NCBI GenBank assembly: GCA_018881555.1
Contig: JACAXG010000007.1
Location: 10,048,435-10,112,434, forward strand
Origin: Amblyornis subalaris
Taxonomy: Eukaryota; Chordata; Aves; Passeriformes; Ptilonorhynchidae
Direction: 5' to 3'
Length of the DNA stretch: 64,000 bases
The notes under the pieces are model-generated. The model did not search any database and was not told the origin of the DNA. It saw only the letters and a list, made by a program, of their open reading frames with translations. Shown here one piece after another: positions 1 through 13,510 of this stretch; the first letter of the stretch is position 1, and each line of letters opens with the position of its first letter. The position numbers and the translations under genes are program-made.

Positions 1-3000
1 TTTTAAATCAAGTGCCTTTAAAAAAGAGATACTTACTTTCGGAGAAGAGAACTTTTCACACAGAGTGAATGGCATCCCTTCCTTCTGGTAAATTTTATCT
101 TCAGAAATACATAGGCCAGCCACTCTAGCTGACTTCTATGAGAACTGCACATGAACATCTTGTAAAAGTTTCACACTTACTTCTGTGATTAAAAGAATTA
201 TATTGATTAATATAATTATATAATAATTGTTGGACACTTCTTTCCAACTTCCATTTAGCTGTGTCACACTACTTCTCTTAATAATGTTTTACTGCTTGGT
301 TGACTGGAAATTATTTTTGAAGTGTGAAGCAGATGAAGCAGTGTGATGGACAGTCTTCTTCATGTTGCTTTTGTACTATGTATTTCCACAACTTGAAATA
401 TAAACAGATTTTCTAACAGTCATTAGCCCCAAAGAGAAATTTCTTTGGTATCCCCTGGCCATAAATTACTTTTAGAACAAGCAGAGACAGGAAACAGTTT
501 GCAATAGAAACACGCCCTTGGAAAAGTTCCTCACTTCTTAGAGACGGGTCATCATTTAATCCCTGTGAAGGAAACGCTTGACAATTGGGCTGAAGTGTTA
601 ATGAATTGCTTAATTTTCAATTCTGGCTTTATAATCCTAATTACATATTTGTTTGTATGCCTGATAATATTTTGGCATCTCCTCTTGAGAGATGCCAGAC
701 TCCTGCCTCTTGAAGCTCTCCAAGCAGGTTGCTATACAGGATTTGCTAAATCTCACAACACATGGAAGGATAATATTATCCACATTTCAAAGAAGGAAAA
801 GCTGAGACATGACTTGATATATTCAGGGTTGTGCAGGAAATGGTGCGAAGTACTAACTTGGTGCAAAGTTTTGACTCCCAGTCCCACACTCGTCCTACAG
901 AAGAGCTGGTAGTCCAGAAGAAATCAGACTCCTGCTTTAGTGTCTGGAAGGTTTTCCTCTGGCTACGCATAGCAATAGTTATTCATCTATTTTCACTTCA
1001 CTACTTTTCATAGTGAGTCCTGTATTTTTTTTTTAATTTAAAACATGCCCTTTTCTCCCTGCAACTGTGGAGATTGTTCAGTAAAAGACTCTTATTTAAA
1101 TTTCAAAGGGCTTCTTTGTAAAATACTTCCTTATGGTGGAACCACCAGTTTGTGCTTTTAAATAAAACCTTTACTCAGCATGTTTAAAAATTACAGGGCA
1201 TTGCACACAAGGAGCATTTCAGGTTACATTTGCAAGCAAATTTAGTGTGTACAAATGCAGTCAGAGCATAAGAATGTTGTGATATTTTGAGTAATTTCTG
1301 TTGTTCTGAGATTGCCACTCTTTGACTTGACACTACCTAGTGTACACAAGCCACCTAAAAATCAAAGAAACTGTATCTCACTCTTTTTGTTTGGCAGCTT
1401 GGATTTTTAAGAACCCAAGCACAAAATTTACCATGTATTCTTACTTATCACATAACGAATTTCAGTCCAACTACTTTGCACTCATGGAATGCATCTTATG
1501 GTGTCAATTGCAATCAGTCATCACCATAACCACACAACTATGGCTGAATCCATGAACAGGAGAAATAGCAGCGCAGAGTGAACTGAAGCGACAGCATGTG
1601 GTGGTACCTTTCTCTTCATAGCATCCTTAAATTTGCAAGCACTTTAAAAGAGCCTCTTTTCACAGTTAGCCACGGCAGTCCATGGCACAGTGTCATCAGT
1701 GAACAGCGACAGAAGTGTGGAGGAAGAGGAAAGTCTACTGATTCGAGTGCTTGCTCTGTGTCTGGGCAGGGCAATCTGTGACATGGCATTTGGGTGGTGA
1801 GAAAGCAGAGCCACCAGTGAGACGTTATCTGTCTTTTATTACCACTGGTGTAAAGAATAATCTCACTCTAAAATGAAAGAAGCTTTTAAAAGTGTTTAAT
1901 TCCCATTTCAGCGTAAACATGCAATTTGTTTCTGTTTCTTGTGCTAGGATTTGATTGCATTGTTCACATCTCAGTGTAATTTATCCCACTGCACGGAAAG
2001 AGAAAATAATAGTGCTCTAGGGAAGGCAGACTTACCATGAATGCAAAATGTGTNGAAGGGATATGTTCAGATTGTACAGCATGCCATGACAGCAGATCAT
2101 AACCACATTAGCAATTAAAGATGGAGAAAAAAAAAAGTTGTCCTTAACGGAGTGCTTTTATTACCTGGATTATACTATTGCACAAGTACAAATAACATTT
2201 GGTCCCTTGTGCTAGATATCACAGTCAGTCTACCTGAGGTCAGAATTGGGAAACTGCCATTATTTACAGAGAAAAGTACTGGTATGTGTTTTTCCACCGA
2301 GTATTTTCTGACCCTCAAGTACCAAAAGTCCATAGAGAAATACCCTGACAACTTCAAGAACAGCAGACTGAGAGAGGATGTCTAGAAAAAAATAAAAATT
2401 CAGGGAATGCACCCAAATGCAGTGTGACCAAATCTATCTCTAACTTTCCTGNTGTGTATGAAAGTTTAAAATGAAGCTTAAGAGAAGAGGGTTAACATGT
2501 ACCATGGGATCAGATGCTGGCCCAAACCCTTAGTGGGTGTGATTGGGGAGNAAACTCTTTTCTATTACAGGAAACTCTTTGGCGTCAATTGTTTCCTTTA
2601 CAACTTTTAAATAGACCCATTGTCTCTAAGGCTTATCAGGCAGAGATTTAAACAAGCAAACTTAACCATAGGTTCTGCACATTCAGGAAACAAAATATGA
2701 ATTAATGTATTTNTAAGTTCCTATTTTAATCTCAATGAAATTGTCATTGCTAGATGACTGCAGGAATACATTAGATATGAAATCACCGGAGGAAAAGAAC
2801 CACATGTTTTAAGCTGTGTAAGAGTGGGAGTAAAANCATAAATTATTGAATATTATTTTANCTGAAGATNACTGGAGATTTGAAGAATTTATCTGTTCCT
2901 GGAAAAATNTATTAGTATTTTTGAAAATAGTCTTCAAGATTTGTACTCCCTGCTGCCATGGCTGCCTNATTCCAATATGAGCAGTGTATTTTGTCTCGGA

Positions 3001-6000
3001 AAGCCTGACAGGTTCCATTTATTATGTTGTCATTTTCCTTTATTTCAAATAGAAGCAGACATGACAGTACTTGATTTTAACGTGAATCTAGTATCTTCTT
3101 TTTGACAGTGGCTAGTCAGTGTTGGCAATATTCAAGAAACTTACCTGGGTAGTGGAACAAGGCTGAGAGTTGGAGCTAAATTAGCTCAAAAGTTTCTGAA
3201 GTGTTTAGCTAGGGAAGTCTGCCCTCTGACTTAAGACTTCTCTGCATGTAAATTGTGAACATATTTTTTAAGTGGTCTGATCAGTAGTGTGCATGAATAA
3301 ACATGAGCCTGTGTAGTTTGGTTATTCAGTCCTTCAAATTATTCAAGCAGACTAAGGGACTGCAAACCCAAGCCAAATGCAGGGGTTGCTCTTCCATGAG
3401 CAGACAACCCAGATTTGGGAACTAAATGCAGATGTACATGGCAATTAAGAAAACCCAAGATTTTCTTGCTTGTTGGGCCCTTAATTGGGGTTCTTTGAGT
3501 ACCATTATGCATAAAATGGTACTGAGAAGAAAAGTACTTACCAAAAGAAAACCAATGGGGACCACAGCATGTAGTATGATGTAGTCTGAAAAAGGCAAAA
3601 AAAGGAGTCCCTTCCAAAATTCCACTGTGTGGGTATTTTTTTCTTCTCAAATCGTTAGTAGTTAAGAGTTGTCCTTGTCTTTCTTGAGCAAAAATTAAAA
3701 CCAAAACAAAACAATCTGTATGGGGATTTTAATTATTTTTTAAAATGCTATATACATGAGCCATTAGGGAATCAGCCGTCATTTGAGTTGTACACTTTAA
3801 CTTTCCCCCGACACACTCCAATCCACAGCAGGGTTTCCTGTTACATCACTGTACCTGCAGTCTCCTTCCCTGGTGTAAATTGATATGGTACAGGAGGCTT
3901 CACTGGAGATACCTGACTCCTAGTCAGTGTCCCATGTGCCATGACAATGTGATCTGCTCTTGGAACCTAAACATTTCCAGATTCAGGGAGTTTAGAATTC
4001 TGAACATGTCCACATGCTTAATCCAGGACTGGAGATGAAATGACTTCACTCTTGGTTGCCTTCTTAGCCATTTCTGTGCCCAAGTAATACTTTCTGCTCA
4101 TAGGTTTGCAATTCTCTACAGACTTGTTTCATCTCTTGACTTGGAACATTCTGTACATTTCCACCCACTGGCTCATTTCTTTCCATCTCTTTTCTGTCTT
4201 GCTCTGGCTGGGTGTTGCTTTCACCAAGTGTGCAGCATACACTTTCTTTTATACATAGAAAATACCACTTTAAAGTAGTTTTTGTTTGTTTTAGGTGCAT
4301 TAATCTACTCCAGTGCTGGTGTCATTCGTCTTCCTAACCAATACTTCTGATGTTCAAACACAGTATGAAGTACAGTAAACATAATAAGAATTATTCTGTT
4401 TTAGAAGATGGAATGCAATGTGGATTTTCTCCAAAGGGAGATATTCCAAGTAAGTTAATTTACTGATACTTCCACAAATACATTGAAGGCAATGGAGCTG
4501 CACTAATTAACTATGCCTGCTAAAGCTCAGACTGTCCTTGTTACCATTGGTTGTGTAATTATTACCCAAGAAGGGGCTCAGAGGATATTTTTTATGGCAC
4601 TGCTGGAGAGCTTTCTATCATGGAATGCTAGCAAAACAGTAATCTAAAAGCAGGTATCTTGATGTACTTACTCACTTGTAACTGGCTTAACACTGTAGAT
4701 ACTCTTTTCTGTCTCAGAAACACAGTTTCTGCAAACCACTGACTGTTCCACAGACACTTCAAGTCAAGTAGTTAAATGTTCAAGAGAAGGAATCTGAAAC
4801 TCAGATGATTTTGTTAATTTTATCTTGGCAGTGCTGCAGACTGAAATGTATTTCTTTACCCCAAGGACAGCAGCATCTGATGTGCATCTGTTCTGCTCTG
4901 AAGAAAACAAAGCTGCTCCCTTTTCACCCTGTTCGTCTTTTTCATTGTTAAAGCAAATAATGAACAAAAGCAGATGGTCTAAGAAATGCACTTGAAATTA
5001 GCAGGCTATTTAATCCCTCAGTCTAATATTTTGCTGTGTGCATGACTGGGGGTTAAGCCTGTTTTATATTTTCTACAATATGCTTCAAGTACTTTCAGTG
5101 AAGCTACACTTTCTTGGTGCAGGTAGCACACAAGTAACATGAAGGCTGTGACCAAAACCTCTGTCTCCTGCCACACACCAGAGCAGAGAGCTTTCTGCAA
5201 TTACAGGACTATGGTCCTGTTATGCTGTTTAAATAAACAGAAGGGTGTGGCTGAAATTCTGGTACATATACAAATATTTTTATAGATATATAGATATACT
5301 TCCATATTTCCCCTGTACCATCTTTTACTTTCTTTGTAGTTAAATTTACCTGCAGTCTCTTGCTAGCTCCTGCGTGCTTTAGCATCTATAAATGAGTTAA
5401 TAACAAATCCCTTACCTCTGTTTCTCCATTCTGCAGGCATGCAAGCTATCTTTTTATAATTTCTAATGAGTTGATATCCGACTTCACGGATTCTTAAATA
5501 CAGGGAGGCCCAGGCAAATTTTAATTCAAACCGTGTGCAGGATAATAAAAACTTTAGCTCCAAATATAGGAGACTAAATTTGCAACTTGTTTAAGGNAAT
5601 GCTCACAGACGGCCAGTCCTGATTTGTAGCACTTCTCACTAAGANGAGTGGGGGATCACAGGGTGCTGGGGATAACAGAGCCACTACGCAAATATCCCAC
5701 CTTCATGTATGGCAGCACTCACGAAACAGTACCATGTGAAATGGGAGCACACTATAGGTAACAAAATCAACATCCTGACACCCTAAAAACCTCCCAATAC
5801 ATGTAATTACTAAATTAATTGATAAAACAACAGGANGCACTGTGGTTGTGCTGTTTGTGCCAACAGATCTATCCTTGACTGAAAAAAGGACGAAAATAAT
5901 TTTGTAAAAATCTAATGTCNATATAGAATGAGTCTCAAATTTCCCTCCATAGAACCTGATTTAACATCNTGACGGTTTTGAAACTTCAGATCACTGTAGA

Positions 6001-9000
6001 AAATGCTGGACATTTCATTTATATCTAGTATCCTAACCAAAATTACAAGAAAAGAAGTGACCACGATAATATATGAAAAGAAGGTCAATTTCTTTTTTTT
6101 TTAACTGAGAGTACCTTCCTATTTCCATTCTAATTAAATATCTCATTGAATAAAGGTTACAGCTTTGTATAAAAAGTATTTATGAAGAATGTCTGGAGGA
6201 AAGACANAGTTGGTTGTGGTTGTAAACGGATTTCAGTAGTTAAAAAACCAGTTGTAATCAAAGCACTAAAGTAAGTGTAAGCAACATTTTTATACCATTC
6301 TTCAATATCAAAGTATTAGAAAATAAACAAAATAGAATTAACCCTGGCAGCAAATTGTTTTCTACTTCAGTATATTATTCAATCTTGAATTATCTTGTCA
6401 AGGAAGCGGCTGAAAATTTTGGTTACCACAACACAGAAACTGACTATATCCAGTATATCTAAATTGCAAGGCAAAGTATTTTTTATTAGCTTTGCTGTTT
6501 TCCAGAGAGCAATTGCCAAACATGAGTGCACTTCATTTGATAATAATGANACTCTTGAAAAGTAGGGCTTCAGAGGTGAAAGTGCATGAAGCAGTTCACA
6601 CTATGACTCTATGATTTCAAAGACTTGCTTTTATTTTGAGTCACATCCATAGGGTAGTTATTAAAACACAGAGAAATTTTAAAATCTTGAGCATCTTTTT
6701 NGTTCTTCCTTCTAAAAAAATAAAATTAATTCAGGATAGAAGACATATGTAAGTAATTTCCTGAAAATATTATAGTTTTCTGAAAAGTCTGGTGGTGGTT
6801 GGAGTTGAAATTCAGGAAGCAGAGAAGGGGATGGGGCTGTCAGACTCTTACACCACACTGCTGTAGAGAAACTGCATTTAACTCCTTCTCACACCAGAAA
6901 AAATTCAGTCACTATCAGTAAAAAAGAAAAATGAGCCACAACCATTTGAGCTGCTACTTATTTAGTTATTTTGCAGAAAATAGTTACACTTANTCTCAGC
7001 AGATAAGGAGTTTCTTTCTCAGCCTCCAGCTCTATATAAGGCTTGACCTTGATTCTGACCTTGTTCAGCCAAATCTCCTCGTAGATAGTGAAGAAGGAGT
7101 TTTTGCCTGAAGAAGGGATACAGCCTTGGAGCTGTGCCAGTGGTGTTAGTGAAGGAGAATGCGCACATGAGGTCTGAGGTGCAGAAATGACTGCAGCAAG
7201 TACCTGAATTCCCCTTCCTCTGTGAGGTCTTCAGTATGCTGCTGTGGCATCCATGACTGAGATGAGGAGGAGACTGTAATGCACGACACTAGAGAACTCT
7301 GCTCCTACAATGTTTTTGTCGTGAAAGGCGAGGACAAGGTTTTAGTGCATCAAGATCATGGAGGGAAAGGGTTAAACTTTAAAGGGTGCTTTATAGGATA
7401 CAAGTACACCTCCCATACTTTTCCACCATCACATTAGTTCTTTTAATTGCTATTTTAAGTCCTGCTCAGTTAAAGAATAGTAATTTTGTTTCCCAGCCTT
7501 AAGAGCTGCCTGCCTTAGCCTTCTAAATTTGAAACTCTCTGAATGGGTGGGTCAGAACCATGTGAGTTAGTTACAACAGGCCTCCCACAGGCAAACCATG
7601 GACTAGTTCTTAGCCTGTGTGACAATAAACATTGCAGTNCCCATTACTGAATCTCAGGGAAAATATCACCCACCAACTGAAACAAAACCTACAAATCGAA
7701 TTATTCGACATCAAAGGCCACAACTCCTGAGCCAAAAATNGTCCTCAGAGCACCATCAGAATCAGAGAAGGCCTCCTGGCATGGAGAGGAATGATGGGGA
7801 ATCCACTGCTTCTCTGCAGTGCAAAACTAGCACGCCTATATTCACATGGTGGGACAATGTGTTGGCCATCCCCAGCTGTCCCTTTTCCCCTGCCTGCCCT
7901 GACGTGCATTCGTGTTTGTAGGTGTTTTAGGGTTGTAACGCATGGCTACAAAAGCCTAATGCTCCAAAGACACATGTGGCATTCAACCAGCTTCTNACCC
8001 GGGCTGAAGGGGAAGTTCTGATTTGGTGCTATTAAAACCATTTGCCTACAGGGAGACTGTTTCCCATTAGCAGGTGTTGTTTTGTTCTATTATGCTCATT
8101 AAACTTGGTATTTCTTAAAAGANTGATGACTGTAACCAGCGTGGCTGTCAGGTATTTATTCATCAGTTCAAACTGCTGAACACAGCATCAACAACCAAAT
8201 TGCTTGTGGTGTCAGAGCTGTTTCAGCAAGCTGCTCAGCAGTCCAGTAGTGCATCAGTTCATTAGGGGTGCTTACTGGAAAAAAAATGCCACTGTGGTAG
8301 ATTAACTTGTTAATACTGCTGAGATAATTGTGCTCCTCAGTAGTTAAAAAGAGTGGAGGGAAGAGAGCATAAAATATCCTCTGAATTGCACTCACCTGGG
8401 GACAAGTCTACACCCTTATTTCAATGTTGGATTGTGTTGTGTCGTAAGCGAAAAAAAAAGCTATTGTGCCAAAATATTTCCAGGGATATTTTCTCCAAAC
8501 ACCACGCTAGTTGAAATGAATTTCTGCCTATGTGTAATGTAATTTACTTTTCTAACTTGCCTTTGAACATACTAAGCATTGTGATATGACTTACNCACAC
8601 ACACATACCAGAGATAAGAGGCAATTCATACTTAAAGAAACACCTGACAGAAACTCACTGCCTGAGACAGGACTTAATGGATTCCGATTTACAAAAAAAA
8701 ATTTGGTAAGGAAATAATTTCCATTTAGCTTGTTGGATGAGTTGCAATTTTTCAGTTGGTTGCTATGTTGTTACTACTCTNACTCTTCTTCCTCTTAATG
8801 GTCCTCTGTGAGGGAAAAAAAGAGTGCTCTTGAGTGCATTTACTATGTTATGTAGCTGATCCCTTCGTATTAACTGTATACCNCCTATAACATCAAATCA
8901 ATGACAATAGGAATTCCTTGCATTCACTTCACTATGTAGTGCAAAGCCNTTAGCTCCTCACAGCAAAATTGCAACGTTGATGCAGTAACATTTTTTTCTT

Positions 9001-9412
9001 TTCTTGTAATACACTTCTTACATAGGCAATAATGTAGCAAGAATTTGCATGTGATCATCATTCTAAATGGCTTCTCTGACATGGTGAAATGAGAGATGTG
9101 ATAATTACTGAATGCTATTATCTTTAAGAGAACTCATTTCCTGAGCTGACGGAGTAGCCCCTAATAAATAAATGCACCAGAGCATAAAACAGGAGATAAA
9201 AAGCTGTATCACTNGGAAAGATGTGTGGTTTGGAAAGTGTTGTAATGTTTGCTCTATGTGGGAGCAGCAGGTGCAATTGTACAGATCTAAATGAAAGTTT
9301 AGCCTATCANTCACAGTAGTCATTGACCGTTTCCACTGCTAAAGAAGTTGTTATAGAGGTAAGGAATAATTAATAATTAATTAATATTATGATAAAGTTG
9401 ATCTCTATAGTT
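1..9412. other. Intergenic or distal 3' flank, no gene recognised
   Basis: AT-rich DNA with many stop codons in all frames. Open frames are short (at most 121 codons) and none resembles a known protein. Short AT-rich and A/T-homopolymer runs are scattered (for example 5260-5300 and 6092-6102), and single N bases are frequent from about 2 kb on. Part of this could be very distal MAPK10 3' UTR or the far 3' side of a convergent neighbour. In human the neighbour on this side is ARHGAP24 on the opposite strand, but no coding piece of it is visible. Confidence 0.6.
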
Positions 9413-9953
9413 CAGTGGTACTGATGAGACCCCACCTGCAGTGGTGCATCCAGCTTGGGAGTCCTCAGCACAGAAAAGACACGGACCTGTTNGAGCAAGT
9501 TGAGAGGAGGCCATGAAGGTGGTCGGAGGGCTGGAGAACCTCTCCTATAAAGACAGNCTGAGAGAGTTGGGACTGGTCAGCCTGGAGAANGGAGGCTNTG
9601 GGAACACCTTATTGCACCTTCCAGTATCTAAAGGGGCCTCCAAAAGAGTTGGGAAGCAACTTTTTACGAGGGAGTATAGTGATAGGACAAGGGGGCGATG
9701 GCTTTAAACTGAAAAAGGGCAGGTTTAGATTAGATATTGGGAAGAAATTCTTTACTGTGGGGGTGGTGAGACACCGTAATAGGTTGTCCAGAGAAGCTGT
9801 GGATGCCCCATCCCTGCAAGTGCTCAAAGCCAGGCTGGATAGGGCTCTGAGCAACCTAGTTTAGTGAGAGGTGTCCCTGCCCATGGCAGGGGTATTGGGA
9901 CTGAAGGATCTTTAAGGTCCCTTCCAACCCAAACCATTTCATGATTCTATGAT
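9413..9953 (+). mobile_element. CR1 LINE, 5'-truncated 3' end, sense on plus strand
   Basis: The block contains the familiar CR1 3'-terminal phrases in order: gagaccccacctgcagtggt, cagcctggagaa, aggctggatagggctctgag, ggtcccttccaacccaaacc, then the terminal octamer-type repeat atgattctatgat. CR1 is a non-LTR retrotransposon that moves by target-primed reverse transcription. This copy keeps only the 3' end of the reverse-transcriptase ORF and the 3' UTR, and is interrupted by stops and Ns. Open frames at 9513-9864 are remnants, not host genes. The 5' boundary is approximate. Confidence 0.93.
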
Positions 9954-12900
9954 CTTGTTTATAATATCAACAGAAATTGAAGGAAGGCATATTTAACGTA
10001 TGGCTCAGAGAAAGCCTTTCCGTTAAAGTGGATATTAAGAAAAAGAAAAGGAAAAAGAAAAAGAAAACAAATAGAGCAAAGATTTGAAAATAACTCAACA
10101 CAAAGGAATTTTCCAAAATGATAGTGTTGCCAATTGTACTGCTGGCTGATNGCTGAGCTATCTAAAGGGAAGAGAAATATGCTAACATAGCATGTCTATT
10201 TGGAGATAGCTTTGCAGGCTCTCTTGGAAGAAGTTTTCAGTACGTAATTTCAAGTTGGTCACAGACCAGACAGTTGAAAATTCATAAAAGGTAATCATCT
10301 AAATTCTTTGTGGCCTCTTACTTTCAGGACTCCAAATAGTTTTGAAGAGACTGAGGGTGGCTTAATCTACTCATACCTCCAGCTGGTTTGGCACCACTGT
10401 CTTCTACCCCTCAATTCTGCTCATTTGACCATCTTTATCCCCTGTGCTACAGGGAGCTCTTTACACATTCATACACAAAAACAATTGGAAAAGGAATTAA
10501 AAATAACAAAAACTTACTGAAAACGTAGAATTATGCTTTGCCCCTAATTCTGGAGCATCCAAGAAATGCTCCAGACCATCAAGTACANGATGAACTGTCC
10601 AGGGTCTGGCTGGCTGGAGAAGAAGTCCAACAAGCTGATGATTTACAGGCTGAAGGATTTGCTGAAGTTTGCCCTTGCTGGACCCTTGAGCACATTTGTG
10701 CCTTTAGNTGTCACTCTTCACCTGTACCATGCCTCCTCCTCGCTGCAGGGAGCTGTGTCTGTGTCACACCAGCTGAGCGAAGAAAAAAAATCTATGGCTG
10801 CTCTGTTGCTACAGCTCTGCAATGCCACGTTCAGAGGAGCAAGATGCGTGCAACCTTAACCTGAGATCAGGGATCCGATCAAACACAGAGCAGAAGCTGA
10901 GGTAACAATGGTTGTCTTCCTCCAGTAGCTATAAAAAAAGACTGCACTGCACCCTCTGATTTTTTAGGTTTTTTTTTTCTCCCTCCCCAGTTGCTGGTTG
11001 TAAATTGNTTGCAACACAGTACAAATTTAATGTACAATCACAGTCCCACTGGATTTAGTGCCACTCAACAGTGGTAGCGAATTTTTTGCAGCATGTGTGT
11101 GTGTGATAACTTCTTAGAAATCCAACNCTAAAAGTGATGAACAGCTTTGTGATCCTGTCAGTTTGTTCATGCTAGTAACTATGGCCAAAAGGAAATTAAA
11201 ACTTCCTTCATGTATTTGAGAAATCATGTCACAATGTTGGCAAATGAATTATTTTAGCAATACCTGCTGTAATTTTATTGCCATATCCACTAACCCCGTC
11301 TTGTGCTTGTGACAAAATGTCAGAAAGCTCAAAGTGATGAGTACAGCTGTGCTGAAACCTGACCAGCATTCTCCCACTGGCCCACCTGCAGTCAGCAGCA
11401 TGGTGTTGTGTTGTAGTGTTGTTCAAGATGTTACTTTTCTCCTTTCTGGTGAAAAAGATGAGAGGTCTGCACTTTGCCAGAAATTAGTGTTTTCCTTTAT
11501 GCAGAGAATCATAATAACCCTTCAACTGACATTTCAGCGAGGCATACACTAAAAACCTCAGAATACTCCTGCTCTGAGAACATAGGTGTGATTTCTGATC
11601 TGTTACATGGCATTAGGCTTCTGAAAACGAATTTGGACAATGTTCTGGCTGCTTGGAACTTTGAAATGCAGTGGTATTCAGCCNTTAGGTTTGACTCCTG
11701 GACTATTTTTCATAATGTTCATTGATTTTAAAACCAGAGCTTCTTCCTTCAGTCCACTCAGCGACATGCTGGACTCTACAGTACTTCCAATTTTACTGAA
11801 GAGAGCTTTTGCNCATACTCTGAATTTGTGTTCAAATCCTGTTAAGTCTGAATTGAGGCTGACATTAAGAAAGAGTCTCCTTTCCCCCCTGAACACCCAT
11901 ATCCATAAATCGTTCCCTGAAAGGCAAACTGCTCCCTGGAAAACAGATGTGAGGTGGGCACATCTAACAGCACCCTGTGGTGACCTACCTCCAGGACTTC
12001 CACTATTAGGACACTTTGGATAATTATTCATACTTAAAAAGGGAAGAATACCAAAAAATGAACATTTATTCTAGCTGTGATTTAGCATTCTGATGATACA
12101 TTTAAAACATATTATTTTCCTTCTAAGATGATATAACTGAACTGAAAAGATAAGACTATTCCAAGAGCAGGAATATGATCTAGANAATGCTGAGGTCAAA
12201 TCCATCAAANCNTAGGCATAAATGTATCTTGCGAGACAAAAAAATTCCAGAGGTAATCTTTCTGAATGTTTGTTGATGGNAAATCAAGACTTAAAGACAT
12301 TTTGATAGTATCTGCCATCAATTTGTTANTCACTACTATCTTAATCTTGTAACATCAGACATGTCTTTGCCTAGCTGGGATTAACAACAGAAAGGGGTCA
12401 CTGTACAGTTTTTTACCTCATCTACACCTTAAGCCACTAATTATTCTGGAAAATTGAAGGGGTATTTTGTTACACTGGCTGCTTCTTTGTAATTTCTGCC
12501 TCATGAGTTTGCAAGTATCAAAGATAATTTCCGTTATTCTCCAATGATAGATGTGAAGTAGAGAAGGGAATAATTTCACACATTTTAAATTTAGCCTGGA
12601 GGAACATGAAATGCCCCCATTGTTAGTGCCAGGCTTATGATGCNAGAAAGGCTAAAATCTTCCAGACAGCAACAACTAACCATTCTTCATAATGTGACTT
12701 ACTTAACAAAAGCCCCAGTCTATCCCCTAAATAGGCATATTCAGAAAGAGAGCTATTTTATCCAGCACCCTAATTTCTATTCATTTATGTCTGCTCCCGC
12801 AATGTGGACATGCTCACATGGAAGCATCAGGAGACAAACACCACTTACTCCTTCCCAGCAGTCAATTGCAAAATAAGACAAATACATTAGGAAATTGGTA

Positions 12901-13049
12901 TTAATGTAACCAGCTTCCTCCCTGGCTCCTTACACTATGCTGACATGTTTTCTTGGAGGCAGAGCAGTTTTGCAATTCATACTCTAAGCTATACCATTAA
13001 CAGAGGGCTTGGAGGAGCAATATAATCTCAGCCTCTGTCTGTACATACT

Positions 13050-13510
13050 TGACGGGAGTCCCAGCCACGCGGCGGTGAACGGAGCCTGCAGAATCATTGC
13101 TTTCCAAGCATCAGCACAAACATACAAACAGTGAAAACTGAGCAGCCTTCAGCAGAGGGTTCTGGGGAGAAGCAAAACTGCAGCTGTGCCCCCAAACCAG
13201 AGGGCGAGCCCCGCGTGCNGAGCACACAGTCACACGCACCGTGAGGGCGCTGAGGGCTGCTCTCGGTGCACCCACACGGGCCTCGCGGCACCACGGGAAA
13301 TGTTCACCAGCCGGAGCACAGGGCTGCTCACTGACCTTCATCCCCTTCGTTTGCCTCCAGCGGAGGGGGAGGGGGATTTTGCAGAGGCACTTCGATCTCC
13401 TTCCAGGCAGACGATTCCATGGATCTGCTGCAGCCCTCAGCGTGCCACACGCACGGCCTCCCACCGCACACGGGGTGCTCAGGCCGCCACACGAGATCGT
13501 GGGGAGCTAA
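13050..13510. other. Local CpG-rich, GC-rich patch
   Basis: In about 460 bp I count roughly two dozen CpG dinucleotides (for example cacgcggcgg, cacgcaccg, ctcgcgg, cacgcacgg). The flanking kilobases are AT-rich and CpG-poor. Several overlapping open frames on both strands cross it, which is expected where GC content lowers stop frequency; none looks like a known protein. It could be a small CpG island (promoter of an unannotated transcript or an enhancer), or a GC-rich insertion. Confidence 0.5.

Noticed and set aside
9513..9864. Open frames of 60-80 codons at 9.5-9.9 kb
   Set aside because: They lie inside a CR1 3' end and are transposon remnants, not host genes.
10538..10864. Two overlapping plus-strand open frames of about 100 codons
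   Set aside because: Neither resembles a known protein, both contain ambiguous codons, and two overlapping frames of equal length argue for chance.
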